DNA of 18,693 nucleotides, taken from NCBI GenBank assembly GCA_030453435.1, contig JAKDKI010000008.1, forward strand, positions 1 through 18,693, given 5' to 3'. The stretch comes from Kocuria sp. Lineage in GTDB: Bacteria > Actinomycetota > Actinomycetes > Actinomycetales > Micrococcaceae. The position numbers and the translations under genes were made by a program. Each line of letters opens with the position of its first letter. The first letter of the stretch is position 1. This document shows, in pieces, positions 6,232 to 13,334 of the stretch. The notes under the pieces were generated by a model. The model was given only the letters and a program-made list of their open reading frames with translations. It ran no database searches and had not been told where the DNA came from.

Positions 6232-8082
6232 ATGAGCCAAGTGCCGGAGCATGTGTTCCAGCAACGCAGTGAACAGGCGTCGCACGCTATGGATGCGGTG
6301 GAGGAGCTGTTCCGCGTGGTTCGGTCCGCTCGGTCCGCGCAATTGGACCGGATCAACAGGGTGCAGCCCCGCCACCGCTGGTCAGCGGTCAACCTGGTGG
6401 ACTACACCGCCGTTCGCAGCCAGGACGTGCGGCAGTTGCAAGCGGACCTTTCGGATCTGGGGCTCTCCTCGCTGGGCCGTATGGAAGCCGGCGTGGAAGA
6501 CCACCTCAAAGCGGTTCTACTGAGCCTGGCCGCCATTGCGGGGCGTCCCGAACCCAACCTGGACATGCTTGATGTGGGCATCGACCCCGGAGAGGATCAC
6601 GGCAGCGGGCAGGAAGTCCTTGAGCGCAATTCGGTGCAGCTGCTCGGCCACAGCCCCGAGGATCGCGAAACTCGGATCATGGTCACGCTGCCCTCGGAGG
6701 CCGCCAACGACGCCGCCCTGGTCCGGGACATGGTGGCCGCCGGGATGAACGTGGCACGCGTGAACTGCGCGCACGACGGCCCCGAGGAATGGGGGCGCAT
6801 GATCGATCACGTGCGCGCGGCGGCGTCGGACTTGGACAAGGATCTTCGCGTCTCAATGGATCTGGGTGGGCCCAAGGTGCGTACCGGACCGATCGAACCG
6901 GGCCCGCGGGTCGAGAAAATCAAGCCCGAGCGCGATGCCACGGGGCAGGTCACCGAACGGGCTCGATTGTGGCTGGGGGCCTCGCCCCATGACGACGTGA
7001 TTCCCTCCGTTCCGGTGAGCCCCGAAACGTGGTTGTCCGAACGAACTGTGGGGGAGCGGATTCGGCTCCGGGACGCGCGTGATTCGGGGCGCTCCTTGCG
7101 CGTGATGGCCGTGGAAGATGGCGGTGTGTTGGTGGAGTTCGCCAAGACCGTGTACTTCGCGACCGGGTTGGTGCTCAAAGCCGGTAACGGAGACGAAGTA
7201 ACCCTCGGCGAGTTACCGGAAACCGAACAAGCCCTGCGCCTGAATATCGGGGACACCCTGCGCCTGGTGCGCAGCCTGGAACCGGTGCCGGCTGTCACTC
7301 AATCCCCGTTCACCATTGGCTGCACCCTGCCCGAGGCCTTCCACGACGTAGCGCCCGGGGACCGGGTGTGGCTGGACGACGGCAAGATCGGCGGAGTCGT
7401 GCGAACCTCGACCCCGGGCAGCATGGACATCGAGGTGCTGCACACCGGCCCCAATGGTTCCAATCTCAAGGCCGAGAAGGGCATCAACTTCCCGGATACG
7501 GACCTGCAGATCCGTTCCCTCACCCCGCAGGACCGGAAGGACCTGGAGTTCGTGGCGCGCCACGCGGACATCGTGAACATGTCCTTTGTGCGTAGCCGCA
7601 CGGACGTCACGGATCTGCTGGACGAACTCACCCGGTTGAAAGCCACCGAGGTGGATGTGACCCTCAAGATCGAGACGGTGGGCGGATTCGAACAGCTGCC
7701 CCAAATGCTGTTGGAGGTCATGCGCTGGAAGGACGCCGGGGTCATGATCGCCCGTGGCGACTTGGCAGTGGAGACCGGTTTCGAGCGTCTCGCGGAAGTT
7801 CAACAGGAAATCCTGTGGCTGTGCGAGGCCGCTCATGTGCCGGTCATCTGGGCCACCCAAGTGCTCGAAAGCCTGGCCAAGAAGGGCATTCCCTCCCGCG
7901 CCGAAGTCACGGACGCGGCCGAGGGTCAACGCGCGGAGTGCGTGATGCTCAACAAGGGTCCGTTCATCATCGAAACCATCGAGGCCCTCGCCTCGATCCT
8001 GGGGCGGATGTCGGGGCACGTCATCAAGAAGACGGATCTGCTGCGCAAACTGCATGCGTGGCGCGAATTCGTGAGCGCTTAG
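6232..8082 (+). CDS. Atypical pyruvate kinase-like protein
   Basis: A 616-residue protein with most pyruvate kinase core motifs in a divergent layout. Residues 1-145 are an extra helical N-terminal region. The barrel then shows NVARVN (173-178), DLGGPKVRTG (210-219), LDDGKI (381-386), KAEKGINFP (413-421), SFVRS (451-455), KIETVGGFEQLP (479-490), ARGDLAVE (507-514), and WATQVLE with SRAEVTDAA (540-563). Catalytic Lys479, Mg ligands Glu481 and Asp510, and Thr542 appear conserved. Compared with a standard enzyme there is an insertion of roughly 145 residues between the DLGGPK strand and LDDGKI, and the C-terminal allosteric domain is missing. Leu and Lys in DLGGPK occupy the positions held by Thr and Glu in K+-dependent enzymes. 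It may make pyruvate and ATP from phosphoenolpyruvate and ADP, but another phosphotransfer is possible. A weak AGGGGG precedes the ATG by 11 bases. Confidence 0.8.
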   Translation: MSQVPEHVFQQRSEQASHAMDAVEELFRVVRSARSAQLDRINRVQPRHRWSAVNLVDYTAVRSQDVRQLQADLSDLGLSSLGRMEAGVEDHLKAVLLSLAAIAGRPEPNLDMLDVGIDPGEDHGSGQEVLERNSVQLLGHSPEDRETRIMVTLPSEAANDAALVRDMVAAGMNVARVNCAHDGPEEWGRMIDHVRAAASDLDKDLRVSMDLGGPKVRTGPIEPGPRVEKIKPERDATGQVTERARLWLGASPHDDVIPSVPVSPETWLSERTVGERIRLRDARDSGRSLRVMAVEDGGVLVEFAKTVYFATGLVLKAGNGDEVTLGELPETEQALRLNIGDTLRLVRSLEPVPAVTQSPFTIGCTLPEAFHDVAPGDRVWLDDGKIGGVVRTSTPGSMDIEVLHTGPNGSNLKAEKGINFPDTDLQIRSLTPQDRKDLEFVARHADIVNMSFVRSRTDVTDLLDELTRLKATEVDVTLKIETVGGFEQLPQMLLEVMRWKDAGVMIARGDLAVETGFERLAEVQQEILWLCEAAHVPVIWATQVLESLAKKGIPSRAEVTDAAEGQRAECVMLNKGPFIIETIEALASILGRMSGHVIKKTDLLRKLHAWREFVSA

Positions 8083-8086
8083 GCGA

Positions 8087-8102
8087 CCACCCGGCCGGGT
8101 GG
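8087..8102. terminator. Perfect 16-bp palindrome after the pyruvate kinase-like gene
   Basis: CCACCCGGCCGGGTGG is a perfect palindrome four bases after the stop codon. As RNA it could fold into a compact GC stem and end transcription, although it has no T-tract and essentially no loop. Confidence 0.4.
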
Positions 8103-8246
8103 GAGATTCTGCGGAGCGGGCCGGGGCGGCGTCGTCGTCGGATAGCGAACGCACGCGCGGTGATCAGCGGGCTTGTGGAATAGTTGACCCGAGTGACAGG
8201 CGAGACCCGCCCCAACCGATCAGTAAGCCTTGAGGAGTGCACCGTC

Positions 8247-9032
8247 ATGGACATGAACCCGCTGAATAAGGCCTTTGACGAGGACGGCAAGCCCAAGCCG
8301 GGCGTCAACAAATTCTTGAACCACGTGCTGCGCGCGCAGCGACCCATGGTGATCAAGGCGCTGCAGCGTGAACGCGAGCAGCACCCCAATGACTCTCCCG
8401 CGCAGATCGCCAAGCGGATGACCAAGACCTACCAGCGCACCGTGACCATGGGTGGCGGGGCCGTGGGCGCTACCGCCATGGTTCCCGGAATTGGCACCAT
8501 CGCCTCTCTGGGACTCTCATCCGTGGCCGTGGTGGGTTATCTCGAGGCCACCGCGCTGTACGCGCAGGCCATGGCCGAGCTGCACGGTGTATTCCCGGAC
8601 AACGAGGAGCAGAACCGCGCCATGGTCATGGCCCTGATGCTGGGTGAGGACGGCAACCAGCTGATGAGCCAGATCCTGGCCAACTCCAGCCGCTCCAAGG
8701 GCCTCACCAACAAGTGGGGCCTCATGCTCGGCAAGGGCGACAACGACAAGAAGTTCGACGCCGGCCGCACCATCCGCAACATGTTCGTCAAGCGCTTCTT
8801 GGCCAAGCAGACCGGTGCGGTCATGGGCCGTGCCCTGCCGTTCGGTATCGGTGCCGTGGTGGGTGGCGGCGCCAACCTGGCTATGTCGCGCCAGGTCATC
8901 AAGGCCGCAGAAGAGGCCTTCGGCGAGTTCCCCGCCGAGTTCCCGTCAGCCTTGGACACGGAAGACCGTGCCGAGGCCTTCAAGGACGGCACCAAGGTCA
9001 AGGACCCGGAGTCGATCGAGAAGAAGAAGTAG
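8247..9032 (+). CDS. Conserved hypothetical protein with two glycine-rich hydrophobic segments
   Basis: A 261-residue protein that I recognise only as an actinobacterial hypothetical type. A charged N-terminal part (1-65) is followed by a glycine/alanine-rich hydrophobic stretch at about 68-98 containing ATAMVPGIGTIASLGLSSVAVVG. A soluble middle part (about 100-185) comes next, then a second glycine-rich stretch at about 190-214 with FGIGAVVGGGANLAM, and a charged lysine-rich tail. These two segments may insert as membrane hairpins. A distant relation to EcsC-like proteins is possible but unproven. GAGGAG at 8232-8237, nine bases before the ATG, fixes the start; an in-frame TTG at 8184 has no such signal. 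It is followed by a strong hairpin terminator and so is probably monocistronic. Confidence 0.75.
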   Translation: MDMNPLNKAFDEDGKPKPGVNKFLNHVLRAQRPMVIKALQREREQHPNDSPAQIAKRMTKTYQRTVTMGGGAVGATAMVPGIGTIASLGLSSVAVVGYLEATALYAQAMAELHGVFPDNEEQNRAMVMALMLGEDGNQLMSQILANSSRSKGLTNKWGLMLGKGDNDKKFDAGRTIRNMFVKRFLAKQTGAVMGRALPFGIGAVVGGGANLAMSRQVIKAAEEAFGEFPAEFPSALDTEDRAEAFKDGTKVKDPESIEKKK

Positions 9033-9055
9033 CCCGACCAGTCGGTTGAGTAGTA

Positions 9056-9090
9056 CGCCCCGGGGTGCCATGCAAGATGGCCCCGGGGCG
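9056..9090 (+). terminator. Strong hairpin terminator
   Basis: CGCCCCGGGG...GCCAT (9056-9071) pairs with ATGGC...CCCGGGGCG (9077-9090) to give a stem of about 14 pairs with a two-base bulge and a five-base GCAAG loop, starting 23 bases after the stop of the hypothetical gene. A short T-containing stretch (GTTCAC) follows. This is the clearest intrinsic terminator in the window. Confidence 0.75.
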
Positions 9091-9149
9091 TTCACATTCC
9101 CGTCACATGCATTTAGCCGGTGTCTCAGTGGGGCTTTAGTCCCGGGCGA

Positions 9150-9155
9150 TACGGT
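9150..9155 (+). promoter_or_regulatory. Candidate -10 box (TACGGT) for leaderless phosphodiesterase gene
   Basis: TACGGT ends six bases before the GTG at 9162, the exact position expected if transcription begins at that G. No Shine-Dalgarno sequence precedes this GTG or the alternative GTG at 9120. Confidence 0.4.
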
Positions 9156-9161
9156 GGCCGC

Positions 9162-10232
9162 GTGTTCACCACAAGTGGCTCCCACGGACATTCCTCCGCC
9201 CCCACGCTGCCGGACCCATCACGGACCGACTCTCGACGCCCGGAACGCCCCCTGGTCTACGCCCACCGTGGCTCATCAGCGGCCTACCCCGAACTCACCC
9301 GGTCCGCTTATGTGCAGGCGCTCCTGGACGGGGCGGACGGCGTGGAGTGCGATGTTCAACTCACCCGCGACGGGCACTTGGTCCTGCACCACGACACCCA
9401 GTTGGGCCGCACTTCCAACGGCACAGGTCCCGTTGCACACCACACGCTCGCGCAGCTGCGGGGGTTGGACTTCACGTCCTGGAGGGGCATGTCGATTCCT
9501 CCGTCCCACGGCGGTCTGGACGAGCAGCTCCTGACGTTGGACGAGCTGTTGGACCTGTTGGAAGCCGCCGGCCGCCCCGTTGGTCTGGCGGTAGAGACCA
9601 AACACCCCAGCTCGTTCGGGCACGGCCTGGAAGAGGCCGTCCTGGTGTTGCTCATGCGCCGGGGGTGGGATCCCGAGACCGGCTGGCTGGGAAACATCAA
9701 GGTGTCCATCATGAGCTTTCACCCCGACGGCGTTCGCTACCTTCTGCAGTCGGTCTCCCCCCGACACGTGTGCCAGCTGGTTGCGGACACCACGGTGAGC
9801 ACCGTGCGCGACAGCATGCGTGTGAGCCCGGCCGCAGCCATGGTCTACCGGGCAGGGATGCGGCTCGTGCTGCCCCCGGCCGTGCCGATCATCGCGCAGG
9901 GAGAAGTGGAACTGGCCGGTCCTGGAATCCAATTCGTGCGGGATCACCTCCGGGATGTCACCACCTGGCTCTCCAACGGGTCGGTGCTGCGGGTGTGGAC
10001 GGTCGACACGTTCGTTGACACGCACCTGTGCCTGGCCATCGGCGTTCAGCAGATCACCACCAACGTGCCCGCGGACGTGTTGCGCTGGGTCGGTGCGGCC
10101 ACGGATGCTTTGGGCGCCACAACGCCCGCGGTCCGTCTCACCGCCGAGCTGGACGGGGCCGGTAATCGGCGTGCCACTGTGCAGGTGAAGAGCCGAGGGC
10201 CACACGTTATCGGCAACCCCGTGTATGCGTAG
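9162..10232 (+). CDS. Glycerophosphodiester phosphodiesterase family protein
   Basis: A GDPD-family TIM-barrel hydrolase of 356 residues that would release glycerol-3-phosphate from deacylated phospholipids or related diesters. The opening motif YAHRGSSAAYPELT holds the catalytic His35-Arg36 pair, with ELT in place of the usual ENT. DGVECDVQLTRDG (59-71) gives metal ligands Glu62 and Asp64, and HHD at 76-78 the second catalytic histidine. LAVETKHPS carries the later metal-binding Glu. WTVDT and ITTNVP complete the barrel. There is no signal peptide, so it is probably cytosolic. The last 40 or so residues go beyond the barrel. I chose the GTG at 9162 because of the leaderless signal; a GTG at 9120 would add 14 residues upstream of the barrel. 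It converges on the Ltp-repeat gene with a 17-base gap. Confidence 0.9.
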   Translation: MFTTSGSHGHSSAPTLPDPSRTDSRRPERPLVYAHRGSSAAYPELTRSAYVQALLDGADGVECDVQLTRDGHLVLHHDTQLGRTSNGTGPVAHHTLAQLRGLDFTSWRGMSIPPSHGGLDEQLLTLDELLDLLEAAGRPVGLAVETKHPSSFGHGLEEAVLVLLMRRGWDPETGWLGNIKVSIMSFHPDGVRYLLQSVSPRHVCQLVADTTVSTVRDSMRVSPAAAMVYRAGMRLVLPPAVPIIAQGEVELAGPGIQFVRDHLRDVTTWLSNGSVLRVWTVDTFVDTHLCLAIGVQQITTNVPADVLRWVGAATDALGATTPAVRLTAELDGAGNRRATVQVKSRGPHVIGNPVYA

Positions 10233-10249
10233 CCCCCGGCACCCGTTGC

Positions 10250-11155
10250 TCAGAGCCCTGTCTGACCAGCTCCGTACGTCGCTTGCTCCTGTGTGAATCC
10301 CTCGAAGACCAACTGATCGATCAGGCCGGCCCGGGAGAAGGACGAATAATCAAGGTATTCCTGGGCCTTCTTCGCGGCTTGCTCGTTGTAGTCGATGTTC
10401 AAGCTGTCGACCGCAGCGGCCGAATCTTCGGGCGAGAAATCTTCAAACTCCAGCTGCTCGATCAGCCCGCTCCGAGAAAAGGCCGAATAGTCGATGTAAT
10501 CTTCAGCCTTTTTCTTTGCTTGCTCACCGTAATCGACATCAAGGGAGTCAACCGCAAGAGTTGCTTCCTCGGGTGAGAACCCCTCGTATTCCAGCTGCTC
10601 GATCAGCCCACTCCGAGAAAAGGCCGAGAACCGCAGATAACTCTCTGCTTTGTCCACAGCATTCTGCTGAGACAACGACGTTGAATCAGAACCCTCGTTC
10701 TGCTCGGTCTCGGCGGAATCCCCTTCCGTCTCTTCGAGGGGCTGTTCGCTGGCGACAGCGCTTTCTTCGGATGTGGGTTGCGTGGCTTCCGCCAGTTCAG
10801 CCGGTTCTTCGCTGGGAGCATCTTCCGTCACCGCCGCGGCAGGAGGTTCCGTAGTGCTCTCCGGGGCAGTTTCAGGGGCGGTTGAAGGAGTTCCGACTGG
10901 ACTCTCGGACGGAGAGGCGCTTGAGGTCTCGCTGCTTACTGGTGCGGGACCGTCAGCTCCGCCGCCGAACAGGGCCGCACACCCGGCGAACAAGAGGATG
11001 ACCAGTACAAATAAACCCAAGCAGCCTATGGCCCATTTCTTCTTGCCAGTCTTGCGGGGCGGTACCTGGCCGTTCCCGCTTTGAGGGTATTGCTGGGGGT
11101 ACGAATCGTACTGGCCATTGTGCGGCCCTGGTTGATTCGGGGGGATTTGTGACAT
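10250..11155 (-). CDS. Membrane-anchored protein with three Ltp-type repeats
   Basis: A 301-residue surface protein. Residues 1-40 are proline, glutamine and tyrosine-rich and end in RKTGKKK. One hydrophobic helix follows at 41-62, then a low-complexity Ser/Thr/Pro/Glu linker (about 66-165) typical of cell-wall-spanning stalks, and three repeats of 47 residues starting at 170, 217 and 264. Each repeat has the form AxxYxxxSxFSRxGLIxQLxxExF, as in the host cell surface-exposed lipoprotein (Ltp) domain. That domain is named after the superinfection-exclusion lipoprotein of Streptococcus phage TP-J34, and it also occurs widely in actinobacterial surface proteins. The protein is probably held by a transmembrane anchor: FAGC at 56-59 only loosely resembles a lipobox and lies far from the N-terminus. 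A TATAGT -10 candidate is at 11191-11196 on the minus strand. Its role in adhesion or phage exclusion is open. Confidence 0.8.
   Translation of the reverse strand: MSQIPPNQPGPHNGQYDSYPQQYPQSGNGQVPPRKTGKKKWAIGCLGLFVLVILLFAGCAALFGGGADGPAPVSSETSSASPSESPVGTPSTAPETAPESTTEPPAAAVTEDAPSEEPAELAEATQPTSEESAVASEQPLEETEGDSAETEQNEGSDSTSLSQQNAVDKAESYLRFSAFSRSGLIEQLEYEGFSPEEATLAVDSLDVDYGEQAKKKAEDYIDYSAFSRSGLIEQLEFEDFSPEDSAAAVDSLNIDYNEQAAKKAQEYLDYSSFSRAGLIDQLVFEGFTQEQATYGAGQTGL
10253..10648 (-). repeat. Three tandem 141-bp coding repeats
   Basis: The Ltp-type units occupy 10648-10508, 10507-10367 and 10366-10253 on the minus strand. Units 1 and 2 are nearly identical over about 40 bases, around 10588-10627 and 10447-10486, while unit 3 has diverged and is shorter. 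This points to a recent duplication or conversion of units 1 and 2. Confidence 0.8.
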
Positions 11156-11192
11156 GACAGTCTCTTTCTCAGGGGGGTGACTTCATGTTCAC

Positions 11193-11255
11193 TATAGGGA
11201 ACGACACGAGCTGGAGCGGAGCACCCGATCGGCAGGATTCGTGTCGGTCCCTATA
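11193..11255. repeat. 17-bp-arm inverted repeat between purB and the Ltp-repeat gene
   Basis: TATAGGGAACGACACGA (11193-11209) and TCGTGTCGGTCCCTATA (11239-11255) are inverted copies matching at 16 of 17 positions, with a 29-base spacer. The right arm begins two bases after the purB stop codon in the transcription direction. The outer edges contain -10-like sequences facing outward: TATAGT toward the Ltp-repeat gene and TATATT toward purB. It may be a purB terminator stem, a pair of regulator sites or a small mobile remnant. Confidence 0.75.
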
Positions 11256-11257
11256 TT

Positions 11258-12691
11258 TCAATTCGCGTAGCGGTCCACCAGCTGCTCGGCCAAACCGGTG
11301 TACTGACCGGGTGTCAGACCCTTGAGTCGCTGCTCCGCGGCGTCGGACAGGCCCAGGCCGCCGATGAACTCGCGCATGCGCTCGCCGTCCACGCGGTGAC
11401 CGCGGGTCAGTTCCTTGAGACGCTCGTAGGGGTTGTCCATGCCTTCGCGGCCAGCGATGGCCTCGGCGCGCATGGCGGTCTGCACAGCTTCGCCCAGCAC
11501 TTCCCAGTTCTCGTCGAGGTCCTCGGCCAGGAGGTCCTCGGCCACGTCCAGGCGCTCCAGGCCCTTGACCACGTTGGAGATGGCGAGCATCGAGTGACCG
11601 AAGGCCACACCGATGTTGCGCTGTGACGAGGAGTCCGTGAGGTCACGCTGCCAACGCGAGGTCACCAGCGTGGCGCCCAGGGTGTCCAGGAGCGAGCAGG
11701 AAATCTCCGCATTGGCCTCGGCATTTTCGAAGCGAATGGGGTTGACCTTGTGCGGCATGGTGGAGGAACCGGTGGCACCCTCGACCGGGATCTGCTGGAA
11801 GTACCCGATGGAAATGTAGGACCACACGTCCGTGCACAGGTTGTGCAGGATCCGGTTGAACCGCGCAATGTCCGAGTAGAGCTCGGCCTGCCAGTCGTGG
11901 GATTCGATCTGGGTGGTCAGCGGGTTCCAGTCCAGTCCCAGACCCTCCACGAAGGATCGGGAGATGGCCGGCCAATCGGTGTCCGGGGCCGCCGCAACGT
12001 GGGCGGCGAACGTGCCGGTGGCGCCGTTGATCTTGCCCAGGAATTCGGTTTTGGCAATGCGATTCAGCTGGCGGTTCAGGCGGTGCGCGAAGACCGCGAG
12101 TTCTTTGCCCAGTGTGGTGGGGGTCGCCGGCTGACCGTGCGTGCGAGAGAGCATGGGGGTCGCCTTGGCTTCCTGGGCCATGGCGCTGACCGCGGCCACG
12201 AGCTTGCGAGCGGCGGGCAGCCAGGCATCCTGCACGGCGTCCTTGATGCCCAACGCGTAGGAGAGGTTGTTGATGTCCTCGGAGGTGCACGCGAAGTGCA
12301 CGAGGGCCTTGAGGTGCTCCAGTCCCAGCTCCGGCAGGCGGCGGCCGATGTAGTACTCCACGGCCTTCACATCGTGCACGGTCACGGCTTCGATCTCGGC
12401 CAGCTCCGCTACGGACTGCGCGTCGAAATCAGCGACGATGGCCCGCAGACCATCCTTCTGGTCCTGTGTCAGCGGTTCCAAGCCAGGCAAGGCGCGCTGT
12501 TCACACAGATGAATGAACCATTCGACCTCCACGTGCACGCGCTCGCGGTTCAGCGATGCTTCCGAGAGGTAATCGACCAGGATGCCGGCCTGGGGACGGT
12601 AGCGGCCGTCCAAAGGTCCCAACGCAATGGGAGGGGTCTGCTGGCTCAGGGCCACGCGTCCGGAGGGGAGAGTGTGTGGAGTCTTCGACAT
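11258..12691 (-). CDS. purB: Adenylosuccinate lyase
   Basis: A 477-residue enzyme of the fumarase/aspartase superfamily. It cleaves SAICAR to AICAR and adenylosuccinate to AMP in purine synthesis, releasing fumarate; it is a cytosolic tetramer. It belongs to the longer E. coli-like PurB group, shown by ALGPLDGRY near 23-31. Active-site regions are TSED (136-139), SRTHGQPATP (182-191, catalytic His185) and the signature GSSTMPHKVNP (308-318) with the catalytic serine. The open frame continues upstream to 12838, but that extension is unlike PurB. I chose the ATG at 12691, with GGAAG about ten bases before it. The ATG at 12700 would add only three residues and lacks ribosome binding site spacing. 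No other purine gene is adjacent. The next gene in its direction encodes the Ltp-repeat protein, across a large inverted repeat. Confidence 0.95.
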   Translation of the reverse strand: MSKTPHTLPSGRVALSQQTPPIALGPLDGRYRPQAGILVDYLSEASLNRERVHVEVEWFIHLCEQRALPGLEPLTQDQKDGLRAIVADFDAQSVAELAEIEAVTVHDVKAVEYYIGRRLPELGLEHLKALVHFACTSEDINNLSYALGIKDAVQDAWLPAARKLVAAVSAMAQEAKATPMLSRTHGQPATPTTLGKELAVFAHRLNRQLNRIAKTEFLGKINGATGTFAAHVAAAPDTDWPAISRSFVEGLGLDWNPLTTQIESHDWQAELYSDIARFNRILHNLCTDVWSYISIGYFQQIPVEGATGSSTMPHKVNPIRFENAEANAEISCSLLDTLGATLVTSRWQRDLTDSSSQRNIGVAFGHSMLAISNVVKGLERLDVAEDLLAEDLDENWEVLGEAVQTAMRAEAIAGREGMDNPYERLKELTRGHRVDGERMREFIGGLGLSDAAEQRLKGLTPGQYTGLAEQLVDRYAN

Positions 12692-12893
12692 GGTCTTCAT
12701 TCTTCCACGCCTCCGTTGACGCTCCGGCTCGGTGTCCATCCACGACGACGCCGCGGTGCCCGTACTCCACGGGCGTTCCGGGACGCGTGGGCTTCGGTGG
12801 CTCATCCCCAAACGGTCCTGTTCGACCCATCGAGTCACGGGCGGGTTCTAGCGTGAAGTTCTCCGCGGAATCCGCGCCTGGAAGGAAACTGGC
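12692..12893. other. Intergenic region between divergent purB and the WXG100-like gene
   Basis: This roughly 200-base stretch is the longest gene-free gap. It must hold promoters for purB and for the WXG100-like gene. TAGCGT at 12849-12854 is a possible -10 box on the plus strand, and GGAAGG at 12880-12885 is the ribosome binding site eight bases before the ATG at 12894. I found no convincing purB promoter or riboswitch in it. Confidence 0.4.
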
Positions 12894-13334
12894 ATGTCGT
12901 CACTGATTGCACCGAGCGGCTCGGGCTCACCCGGGTCCGGGGTCCACGAACCAGCTGGACCCTCGCCGGCGGGTGTGGCGGGTCTCGTGCACGAACGCAT
13001 CGTGATGCTCGCTGTAACGTACGAGCGCACTGCCGATGAATTGCTGGCCCTGGCCGCGGTACTCGCCGGTGCGCAATCGCCGGAATGGAAGGGACAAGCG
13101 GCTCAGTCATATCGGACTCGGCTGGACGAGGTGATGGCAGACATCCGGAGAGTGGCACATGGATACCGGAATGTGGCGGCGGAGCTGCGAATGGGCGCTT
13201 CCGGTCTTTCGGCCCAACTCGGGGCCGTGGAGCAGTTCCTGGACCTGGGCGCCCTGGGTGCTTCCGTGTTGGGGGTGCTCGCGCAAGCCGGTCAGCCGGT
13301 GCCCCACCACGGACTCGCGGGATTGCTGCGATGA
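12894..13334 (+). CDS. WXG100/ESAT-6-like small helical protein
   Basis: A 146-residue protein with a flexible Gly/Ser/Pro-rich N-terminus (1-28) followed by a long helix (about 29-60), a turn SPEWKGQAA with a Trp65-Lys-Gly67 WXG motif, and a second helix (about 68-117). This helix-WXG-helix pattern is that of WXG100 (EsxA/EsxB-like) proteins, which form helical hairpin dimers and are exported by type VII secretion or chaperone larger partners. It is longer than the usual 100 residues because of its N-terminal and hydrophobic C-terminal extensions. I do not see a clear YxxxD/E secretion signal at the C-terminus; YRTRLDE directly after WXG resembles it but lies elsewhere. The start has GGAAGG eight bases upstream. 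Its TGA overlaps the ATG of the lipase-like gene, so the two are a coupled pair. Confidence 0.7.
   Translation: MSSLIAPSGSGSPGSGVHEPAGPSPAGVAGLVHERIVMLAVTYERTADELLALAAVLAGAQSPEWKGQAAQSYRTRLDEVMADIRRVAHGYRNVAAELRMGASGLSAQLGAVEQFLDLGALGASVLGVLAQAGQPVPHHGLAGLLR

Noticed and set aside
7213..10205. Long minus-strand frames opposite the pyruvate kinase-like gene (7213-8154) and the phosphodiesterase gene (9276-10205)
   Set aside because: Both are antisense shadows with low-complexity translations; the plus-strand genes carry the motifs.
10253..10648. CRISPR-like array
   Set aside because: The 141-bp periodic units are coding, in frame and continuous without spacers.
10979..10987. Lipoprotein lipobox FAGC in the Ltp-repeat protein
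   Set aside because: The cysteine is at residue 59 after a 40-residue cytoplasmic lead and the -3 residue is Phe, so a transmembrane anchor is more likely than lipid modification.
12701..12838. Upstream extension of purB to an ATG at 12838
   Set aside because: The extra residues are unlike any PurB N-terminus, and the ATG at 12691 has a ribosome binding site and begins close to the conserved GPLDGRY segment.
11750..12856. Plus-strand open frame of 368 codons opposite purB
   Set aside because: Antisense shadow of purB; no domain and no initiation signal.
13085..13330. 82-codon upstream extension of the lipase-like gene
   Set aside because: It lies inside the WXG100-like gene in another frame, while the ATG at 13331 makes a classic ATGA overlap.
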